From Prevotellaceae bacterium (GTDB lineage: Bacteria > Bacteroidota > Bacteroidia > Bacteroidales > Paludibacteraceae): a stretch of 6,729 nucleotides of DNA. The notes beneath the pieces were generated by a model. It had not been told where the DNA came from and searched no databases. It saw nothing but the letters and a program-made list of their open reading frames with translations. Positions 1-4,078 of the stretch are shown here, piece after piece (the stretch's first letter is position 1; each line of letters begins with the position of its first letter). The position numbers and the translations under genes were made by a program. Where the stretch lies: positions 1 through 6,729 of the forward strand of contig JAITNR010000135.1 in NCBI GenBank assembly GCA_031290375.1. The letters are read 5' to 3'.

Positions 1-10
1 GCAATGTCAT

Positions 11-40
11 AAAAATCACTATCGGTTGAAAGTGATTTTT
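11..40 (-). terminator. Intrinsic terminator of the two-gene operon
   Basis: A perfect 10-bp inverted repeat (AAAAATCACT at 11-20, AGTGATTTTT at 31-40) encloses a 10-nt loop. On the minus strand the stem ends in a run of five T, and it lies 19 nt after the stop codon of the secreted-protein gene. The A/T symmetry means it could also stop transcription arriving from the left. Confidence 0.8.
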
Positions 41-58
41 ACGACGAAATAAATGTGC

Positions 59-1732
59 TTATTTTTTCTTTTTCTCTTTCAATATATCTTTGTAATTTGC
101 CGATAAAAAAGATTCGTAAAATTTAACCTTATTTTCAAAATATTCGCCACTTTTTGCATATTCTTTATTGAGTTTTTTGTTTGTTTCTACAACTAAATCA
201 ATAACTTGAGGATAATATGCTTTATCTTTGGTGTTGTTGATTAACGATAAAATTTGTTCTCTTGCCTTATTTTCGTTTGAATAATCAATAGAGGATACAT
301 TTGTACTGGTGGCAACCCCCAATAAGCCCCTACCCAAGGCAGAGCCAACCGATTCAGATTTTTCTTTTTGAAAATCCATTAATTCTATGAATTTTGAATT
401 GGCTTGCAGATAATTCAACACTTTTTCTTTTTCCTGTTTCTCTGTGCGTTTGGCGATTTCTTCTTGCAGAATATCTTTACCTTGTGCGTAAAACTGTTCA
501 AATTCTTCTTTTGTTTGGAATAATTGTTTTACATCTGAATACGCATGAGTAAAATTTCTTTCCAAGTTGTTATTGATATTTTCGAAATTGCGTTTCAACG
601 AATTAAGAGAACTTTGATGACTGTTTTCCTTGTCTTTTCCCGCTTTTACTTTTTCATATTCGAAAATTACAGTTTTTTCAATATTATGCGGATTGACAAG
701 CAACTGATTATTATAATCTTGCAAAGCAGTTTCCAATTTATTATTGTACGACATTGTTTCCAACGAATCTGCAATAAATTTCTCGCGAGCAATTTTTAAG
801 TCCATTGCTTTAGCATCAGAATATTTGAAAACATACCCTTTGAGATACATATTTTCTATTTCCAAATCATTGAACGGATATGAAATTTCTGTTTGGTTTT
901 GTAGAGGTAATTTGAATGTATATTTTATAGCATTGTATTGCAGAGTTACAGTAGTAGGGAATAAACTGTTTTCAATAACACACCAATCGTATTCATCCTT
1001 TTGCCATTCTAAATTAGACCATTTACTTTTAAAACCTTCTGCATCGGTTATTGGTATTTTTAAATTATTTTGCCACTCCTTTCCATTGAATTTGAACAAT
1101 ATCGAAAAAGATTCATTTTCCGAATCGTATTTTAGCAACTCTTTTTTCAATGGATAATCATATCTGCCAAAATTCTCTACCTTTTTCTTGATATTCTTAA
1201 TGCAAGTCGATACAAACGTTTCTTGCGATTGAGTTTTTAATCGTTCTTCATAATCAGTTTGTTTTTCAAATTCACCTTTTTGATTCCACGATTGAAAATC
1301 TGTTTTTATAGATTTCTGAATACTTCCATAATCCGATTTTTCTAACTCTTTTTGTGCTTGCAATGCTTTTAGCTCTTTTTCTCGCTGAAAATCAACAGAA
1401 GTTTTAAGTTTTTCTGCGGCTTTCAAGTCGTTTTCTATTTGAGTTGCCATTCTTTTGACTTCATCTGTCGTATGATTGGCAGCATAACCTAAAATGCCAA
1501 TGCCAAGTATAAACTCTTTTGCATCATCGCCATTGGTTATTGCATCTAACTGCAACTGTTCATAAACGCTTAACCGCTTGTTGTAACCATAAAGTATTTC
1601 AAAATATTTTTGCGTTATTTCGGAAATTTTCTTTTCGTAAGCAGTTTTTTGCTGTTGTGCATAAACTCCGTTTGAACTAATACAAAGCAATAAAAAAATT
1701 ATTGCCAATGATTTAAGTGTAGTCTTTTTCAT
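59..1732 (-). CDS. Secreted coiled-coil protein of unknown function
   Basis: A 557-residue protein I do not recognise. Residues 1-25 form a typical Sec signal peptide (MKKTTLKSLA, then a hydrophobic IIFLLLCISS stretch, ending VYA before QQQ), with no lipobox cysteine, so a periplasmic or otherwise exported soluble protein is expected. Residues about 90-180 are charged and rich in Glu, Lys and Gln, probably coiled coil; a GEFEKQTDYEERLK stretch at 153-166 resembles a motif common in secreted Bacteroidetes proteins. Residues about 190-305 alternate hydrophobic and polar like a beta-rich domain with several Trp. Residues 310-460 are again helical and charged. A short Gly/Ala segment (GSALGRGLLGVATS, 463-476) could touch a membrane. 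The tail is KEKKKK. The ATG lies 6 bp after the stop of the upstream small gene, so the two are almost certainly cotranscribed. Function unknown; role in the envelope is inferred only from the signal peptide. Confidence 0.85.
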   Translation of the reverse strand: MKKTTLKSLAIIFLLLCISSNGVYAQQQKTAYEKKISEITQKYFEILYGYNKRLSVYEQLQLDAITNGDDAKEFILGIGILGYAANHTTDEVKRMATQIENDLKAAEKLKTSVDFQREKELKALQAQKELEKSDYGSIQKSIKTDFQSWNQKGEFEKQTDYEERLKTQSQETFVSTCIKNIKKKVENFGRYDYPLKKELLKYDSENESFSILFKFNGKEWQNNLKIPITDAEGFKSKWSNLEWQKDEYDWCVIENSLFPTTVTLQYNAIKYTFKLPLQNQTEISYPFNDLEIENMYLKGYVFKYSDAKAMDLKIAREKFIADSLETMSYNNKLETALQDYNNQLLVNPHNIEKTVIFEYEKVKAGKDKENSHQSSLNSLKRNFENINNNLERNFTHAYSDVKQLFQTKEEFEQFYAQGKDILQEEIAKRTEKQEKEKVLNYLQANSKFIELMDFQKEKSESVGSALGRGLLGVATSTNVSSIDYSNENKAREQILSLINNTKDKAYYPQVIDLVVETNKKLNKEYAKSGEYFENKVKFYESFLSANYKDILKEKKKK

Positions 1733-1738
1733 TGTTGT

Positions 1739-2143
1739 TTATTTTAATAATTCATTTAATAATTGTTTTAACTGTTTAAGACGGGGTTCAAGGTCTTTCT
1801 TATGTTCTTTATAATACTCCTTTATTGCTTGAACATCTTCTTCGTTATCAATATTTAAACTTAAATTACTGATAGGATAATTTACCGAAGTGTCGGTAGA
1901 TAATGCAGCAAGCAATAAAATTGATAAATCCAAATTACGATGAATTGGAAGTTCTTCACTTTGACGGCTCCATTTGTTGCCGGTATGCCGCCATACTTTC
2001 AAAGAAATTTGGTCGCCGTCATATTGAGCCCTGCCAATAGATAATGCTCTTACATCTGTATGATTAGCATACAAGGCATCAATTTTGTCATAATCATTTA
2101 CAGAAATGATTGGTTTGTGCGATAAATGTTTAGGTGATTCCAT
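1739..2143 (-). CDS. Small conserved protein, DUF6530-like
   Basis: A 134-residue soluble protein with no signal peptide or membrane segment. I place the start at the ATG at 2143 (MESPKHLSHKPI...): the frame stays open 33 nt further to a TTG at 2176, but those extra codons are AT-rich, low-complexity, and TTG starts are unusual in this group. The core DYDKIDALYANHTDVRALSIG (about 18-37), followed by a basic WRHTGNKWSRQSEELP segment (51-66) and HRNLDLSILLLAALST (68-83), looks like a conserved family I remember as DUF6530; that name is from memory and unverified. The last 30 residues are a charged Lys/Glu/Leu helix. It is the first gene of an operon with the secreted protein 6 bp downstream, and the structured element A lies just upstream, so its mRNA may carry that RNA as leader. 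No biochemical role is known to me. Confidence 0.8.
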   Translation of the reverse strand: MESPKHLSHKPIISVNDYDKIDALYANHTDVRALSIGRAQYDGDQISLKVWRHTGNKWSRQSEELPIHRNLDLSILLLAALSTDTSVNYPISNLSLNIDNEEDVQAIKEYYKEHKKDLEPRLKQLKQLLNELLK

Positions 2144-2188
2144 TTTTTCTATTTTTATTATTATATTAATTTTCAACTCATTATAAAT

Positions 2189-2407
2189 AAAAAATCAGAC
2201 TTGCATATCCGATTCTGTGGTATTAGGAGACCAAATCTACAAATAGCAAGTCCGCATTACTGCGAACGTTTTTGCTGCTTCTTGTAGATTTGAAAGTTCC
2301 TAATTTTCAGAATCAAGATACAAAACGTTAATTTATATGTCTTATTTTGTGTGCTTTACACACATATTTTTCTTTATATCATAATATCTTTTTTGTTTTA
2401 TAATTAA
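2189..2407 (-). ncRNA. Element A: candidate structured RNA or leader
   Basis: No credible gene occupies 2177-2461. On the minus strand, transcription from the promoter at 2413-2443 would give an AT-rich lead with a small hairpin (GTGTG-TAAAG-CACAC, 2351-2365 region), then one long irregular hairpin built of five nested helices: 2211-2217 with 2308-2314 (7 bp), 2222-2228 with 2298-2304 (7 bp), 2233-2242 with 2282-2291 (10 bp), 2245-2249 with 2272-2276 (5 bp), and 2253-2256 with 2261-2264 (4 bp) capped by a GTAA (GNRA) loop. Thirty-three pairs nested in about 105 nt is far beyond chance for AT-rich DNA. After it, a weak CAGA/TCTG stem is followed by six T (2189-2194), a possible terminator. The unit shares its lead and a GACTTGCT...TTGTAG motif with element B. 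It may be an independent small RNA or the 5' leader of the gene starting at 2143. I cannot match it to a known RNA family. Confidence 0.5.
2342..2365 (-). other. Mini-ORF MCVKHTK in lead of element A
   Basis: An ATG at 2365 opens a seven-codon frame, MCVKHTK, ending TAA, preceded by an A-rich stretch (AAAGAAAAAT). Element B has the same first five codons (MCVKH) at the equivalent place. The same bases form the small hairpin, so conservation could reflect RNA structure and not translation. Confidence 0.25.
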
Positions 2408-2412
2408 CGGGA

Positions 2413-2443
2413 CAAAAGTACAAAATTATTTTGAATTATTCAT
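2413..2443 (-). promoter_or_regulatory. Bacteroidetes-type promoter of element A
   Basis: On the minus strand a full -7 box TACTTTTG (2413-2420) fits TAnnTTTG. The -33 region, 19-20 nt upstream, reads ATGA/TATG, a poor match to TTTG. The predicted start is around 2404-2407, and transcription would run into element A and then the gene at 2143. Confidence 0.5.
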
Positions 2444-2461
2444 ACATTATTTTCTAACATT

Positions 2462-2902
2462 CTAATTTTCTTTCTTTTCATCAACTACTTTTGCGTAAAT
2501 CTGCGTAGTCTTTACGTTAGTATGTCCTAACATCTTGCTAACCGTGTAAATATCAGTGCCTCCCGATAATTGCAGTGTTGCATACGTGTGTCGGAAACAA
2601 TGAAACGTGATTTTCTTAGTAATACCTGCGGTTTTGAGCCACTTTTTGAGTGGGCTGGAAATCCACGAGGGGTCGGGCAAATCTCCAAATACAAGTTGTT
2701 CAGGTTTGCGCGGCTCGCCGCAGAGTTCTAACGCCTGCGGCGAAATAGGCATATATTCAACACCTTTAGTTTTCTGTTGTGTGAAATTCAGGCGGGCTTG
2801 CTCGCCGTCAATCTGTATTTCTTTCCAACGCATTTTTTGAATATCGCAATGCCGCAAACCTGTGAGCGCAGAGAAAGATTGCCTCTTTCCTTTAACTTCC
2901 AC
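2462..2902 (-). pseudogene. Tyrosine recombinase, catalytic domain only
   Basis: The C-terminal catalytic domain of a phage-type site-specific integrase. All active-site positions are visible: Arg17 in TGLRHCD, a lysine in QQKTKG (44 or 46), HCFRH (His101, Arg104), LGH (His127) and the nucleophile Tyr136 in TQIYAK. Bacteroidetes integrases of this kind usually have about 400 residues; here the arm-binding and core-binding N-terminal domains are missing. The frame has a stop (TAA, 2906-2908) two codons before the first possible start, a GTG at 2902, and the first in-frame ATG is residue 24, beyond the catalytic Arg. Homology-like sequence (FSALTGLR) begins within about 10 residues of the break. 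A terminator hairpin (2913-2944) sits directly upstream, so little transcription is expected. I conclude it is a 5'-truncated remnant of a mobile element, unable to bind DNA normally; a functional minimal protein is unlikely but not excluded. Confidence 0.8.
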
Positions 2903-2945
2903 AAGTTACGCTAAAAAAGCGGTGGAACAGTGTTCTACCGCTTTA
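2885..2945. repeat. Terminator-containing repeat, copy 1
   Basis: About 60 bp here closely resemble 3990-4055. Both read CTTTCCTTT, then CAAGTTAC(G/A)CT, an A-run, GCGGT, and TGTTCTACCGCTTT in the same order and spacing. The similarity extends beyond the hairpin on the left, into the start of the truncated recombinase, so it is not just two independent terminators. Confidence 0.6.
2913..2944 (-). terminator. Terminator after the lipoprotein gene
   Basis: On the minus strand AAAGCGGTAGAACA (2931-2944) pairs with TGTTCCACCGCTTT (2916-2929), 14 positions with one G-T wobble, followed by a T-run ending at 2913. It lies about 105 nt after the lipoprotein stop codon and immediately before the truncated recombinase. 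Confidence 0.7.
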
Positions 2946-3011
2946 TGGATTTGCAGGAATAAAGCAACAGCGATAAAATAAATTACCGCTGTTCAATTGA
3001 TACAATGCTGA

Positions 3012-3041
3012 ACTTTAATTCGCAACAAGGCGAATTGAAAC
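3012..3041. repeat. Single CRISPR-repeat-like palindrome
   Basis: A 30-nt stretch begins ACTTTAATTCGC and ends GCGAATTGAAAC; the arms AATTCGC (3018-3024) and GCGAATT (3030-3036) are perfectly complementary across a 5-nt loop. Length, central palindrome and the GAAAC end are typical of Bacteroidetes CRISPR repeats. There is no second copy within a repeat-plus-spacer distance on either side, and no cas gene, so this is not an array. It could be a plain hairpin just after the lipoprotein stop, although it lacks a T-tract. Confidence 0.35.
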
Positions 3042-3050
3042 GTAGGCAAT

Positions 3051-3542
3051 TTATTGCTCTTTGATAAAAATAGTTTCTCTACCGTCGTGTATTAATCTCA
3101 TTTCGTTGTCATTAACAGCACCTGTATAAAAAAGCGTCCCATACACTTTAATATCAATATCAGGTTTCTTATATATATAAGTGATGGCAGAACTTAATTT
3201 AATAGTAAAATTTTCTTCAAACAACAGAGTTCCGTCTGTGTCTGAAGTGAATTTGATAATGGTAGCGAATTCTCCCTGATTATCTGCGCCTTGACAAGCC
3301 CATATTGTCCCTTTTAATGTATTGGTTTTAGCAGTGTTATCAATGTCAGAATTGTCTTCTTTTTCGCAGCTCGTAATGAAGCAGCACATTGTAAGAAACA
3401 GACTCGCTGTCAAAATAGACAAAAAGTTTCTCCTACTCCTCACGTTTTTCGGACTTACGCGGTTTTTTGAAATGGGTTCTCGCTCCATTGCGCTGCAAAT
3501 ATTATTTGCACTCGCCACTGATTTGTTAGATTCTTTGAACAT
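3051..3542 (-). CDS. Small lipoprotein of unknown function
   Basis: A 163-residue lipoprotein precursor from the ATG at 3542. A hydrophobic stretch (FLSILTASLFLTMCCFITSC) ends at a lipobox-like FITSC, with the lipidated cysteine at residue 59, leaving a mature protein of 105 residues. The acidic CEKED start of the mature form resembles the surface-export signal of Bacteroidetes lipoproteins, so an outer-membrane, perhaps surface location is inferred. The mature part (LKGTIWACQG..., alternating strands, ending TIFIKEQ) looks like a small beta-barrel or lipocalin-like domain; no enzyme motif is visible. The start is uncertain: from 3542 the n-region is 36 residues, very long. An ATG at 3488 gives 145 residues, and a GTG at 3443 would give a compact signal. 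The frame also runs up to a GTG at 3668, through element B, which I reject. SRRNFLS just before the hydrophobic stretch resembles a twin-arginine motif. It lies between the element B terminator and its own terminator, so is probably monocistronic. Confidence 0.7.
   Translation of the reverse strand: MFKESNKSVASANNICSAMEREPISKNRVSPKNVRSRRNFLSILTASLFLTMCCFITSCEKEDNSDIDNTAKTNTLKGTIWACQGADNQGEFATIIKFTSDTDGTLLFEENFTIKLSSAITYIYKKPDIDIKVYGTLFYTGAVNDNEMRLIHDGRETIFIKEQ
3494..3510. promoter_or_regulatory. Palindrome near lipoprotein start, possible operator/promoter
   Basis: TGCAAAT-ATT-ATTTGCA is a perfect 7-bp inverted repeat. On the minus strand it contains AATATTTG, one base off the TAnnTTTG -7 box, and lies just before the alternative start ATG at 3488. 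If it is a control site, the lipoprotein starts at or after 3488 and not at 3542. No clear -33 box is seen. Confidence 0.3.
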
Positions 3543-3604
3543 AACTTTTCTGATTTTAAAAATTGATATTAATTTGAGTACTAAATTCTTGCAAAATTGA
3601 ACAT

Positions 3605-3648
3605 AAAAATAGCGTGGAAACAACCTGCCTGTATTCAGGTTTCCACGC
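3605..3648 (-). terminator. Terminator of element B
   Basis: On the minus strand GCGTGGAAAC (3639-3648) pairs perfectly with GTTTCCACGC (3612-3621) and is followed by TATTTTT. The loop contains a further CTG/CAG pairing. It separates element B from the lipoprotein gene downstream. Confidence 0.75.
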
Positions 3649-3783
3649 CTACAAGTCCAGCAAGTCACTCCACGCCGTACACACGGCGTTTCACTAACTT
3701 ACTCTCGACTTGTAACTCTTTCGAGTTTATTGTGGAAAATGAATACGAGAATAATAGCAACGCTATTTTTATTTATTTTTTTA

Positions 3784-3801
3784 TCAGTGCTTTACGCACA
3801 T
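3784..3801 (-). other. Mini-ORF MCVKH in lead of element B
   Basis: An ATG at 3801 opens MCVKH followed by TGA, preceded by GAAAAAAGAAAA. It matches the first five residues of the mini-ORF in element A, with one synonymous difference (TGC for TGT). It overlaps the lead hairpin, so translation is not proven. Confidence 0.25.
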
Positions 3802-3846
3802 TTTTCTTTTTTCTATCTCATAAAAATCCAATTACAATTAATGGCG

Positions 3847-3877
3847 CAAAATTACACCTTTTATCGGAATTAACAAT
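3847..3877 (-). promoter_or_regulatory. Bacteroidetes-type promoter of element B
   Basis: On the minus strand a -7 box TAATTTTG (3847-3854) fits TAnnTTTG exactly, and 19 nt upstream ATTG (3874-3877) matches three of four bases of the TTTG -33 box. The predicted transcript starts near 3838-3841. Confidence 0.6.
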
Positions 3878-3909
3878 ACATAAAAAAGCGAATTTTCAAA
3901 AAAGCTGCT

Positions 3910-3961
3910 GTTTAGGCAGATTTTTGTTGCAAGAAAACATTTAATCACCTGCGTTTAGGCA
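3910..3961. repeat. Short direct repeat GTTTAGGCA
   Basis: GTTTAGGCA occurs at 3910-3918 and 3953-3961, 43 bp apart, each preceded by CTG within 3-5 bases. The segment 3878-4017 between the element B promoter and the dnaK terminator otherwise holds nothing I can name. Confidence 0.3.
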
Positions 3962-3989
3962 ACTATGATACTACCCAAAAGCTCGTCTG

Positions 3990-4055
3990 CTTTCCTTTCG
4001 CTGCTTCAAGTTACACTAAAAAAAAGCGGTAAAAACACTGTTCTACCGCTTTTTC
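3990..4055. repeat. Terminator-containing repeat, copy 2
   Basis: Partner of the repeat at 2885-2945: CTTTCCTTT, CAAGTTACACT, an A-run, GCGGT and TGTTCTACCGCTTT in the same order. The two copies are direct repeats about 1.1 kb apart and bracket the lipoprotein gene and element B. Confidence 0.6.
4018..4054 (-). terminator. Terminator of dnaK
   Basis: On the minus strand AAAAAGCGGTA (4044-4054) pairs perfectly with TACCGCTTTTT (4021-4031), and the stem runs into eight T in all (4018-4025). It begins 24 nt after the dnaK stop codon. A strong classical intrinsic terminator. Confidence 0.85.
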
Positions 4056-4078
4056 GTAATTATTAATTCGTAATTGAT

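Larger units (their letters stand above)
3605..3841 (-). ncRNA. Element B: candidate stand-alone structured RNA
   Basis: This stretch holds no credible gene but looks like a complete small-RNA unit on the minus strand: a promoter at 3847-3877, an AT-rich lead with hairpin GTGC-GTAAA-GCAC (3787-3799 region), a structured core, and a strong terminator (3605-3648). In the core, AACTC-GAAA-GAGTT (3714-3727) is a hairpin with a GNRA loop; TACAAGTC (3650-3657) pairs with GACTTGTA (3707-3714); inside it AAGT (3662-3665) pairs with ACTT (3697-3700) and ACGCCGT (3672-3678) with ACGGCGT (3683-3689) around a 4-nt loop. A closing helix, 3605-3615 with 3760-3770 (11 bp), shares bases GCGT with the terminator stem, so the two may exclude each other. 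Lead, mini-ORF and the GACTTGCT...TTGTAG motif are shared with element A. Predicted length about 235 nt. Family unknown to me; not tmRNA, RNase P or a convincing 6S RNA. Confidence 0.55.

Noticed and set aside
545..1157. Two plus-strand open frames of 84 and 137 residues
   Set aside because: They lie wholly inside the minus-strand secreted-protein gene, are Phe/Ile-rich as expected for antisense AT-rich codons, and have no promoter of the Bacteroidetes type in front.
3012..3041. A true CRISPR array
   Set aside because: Only one repeat-like unit is present; a second copy at spacer distance is absent on both sides.
3543..3668. Upstream extension of the lipoprotein frame to a GTG
   Set aside because: It would run through the element B terminator stem, and the added residues look like chance translation.
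2189..3877. Elements A and B as integron attC sites or retron RNAs
   Set aside because: No convincing attC R' and R'' core boxes are present, no reverse transcriptase gene is nearby, and promoters and T-tracts fit RNA genes better.
3597..3944. Plus-strand open frame of 115 residues
   Set aside because: It covers the element B terminator, paired stems and promoter. The translation shows no domain, and the base pattern is explained by RNA structure on the other strand.
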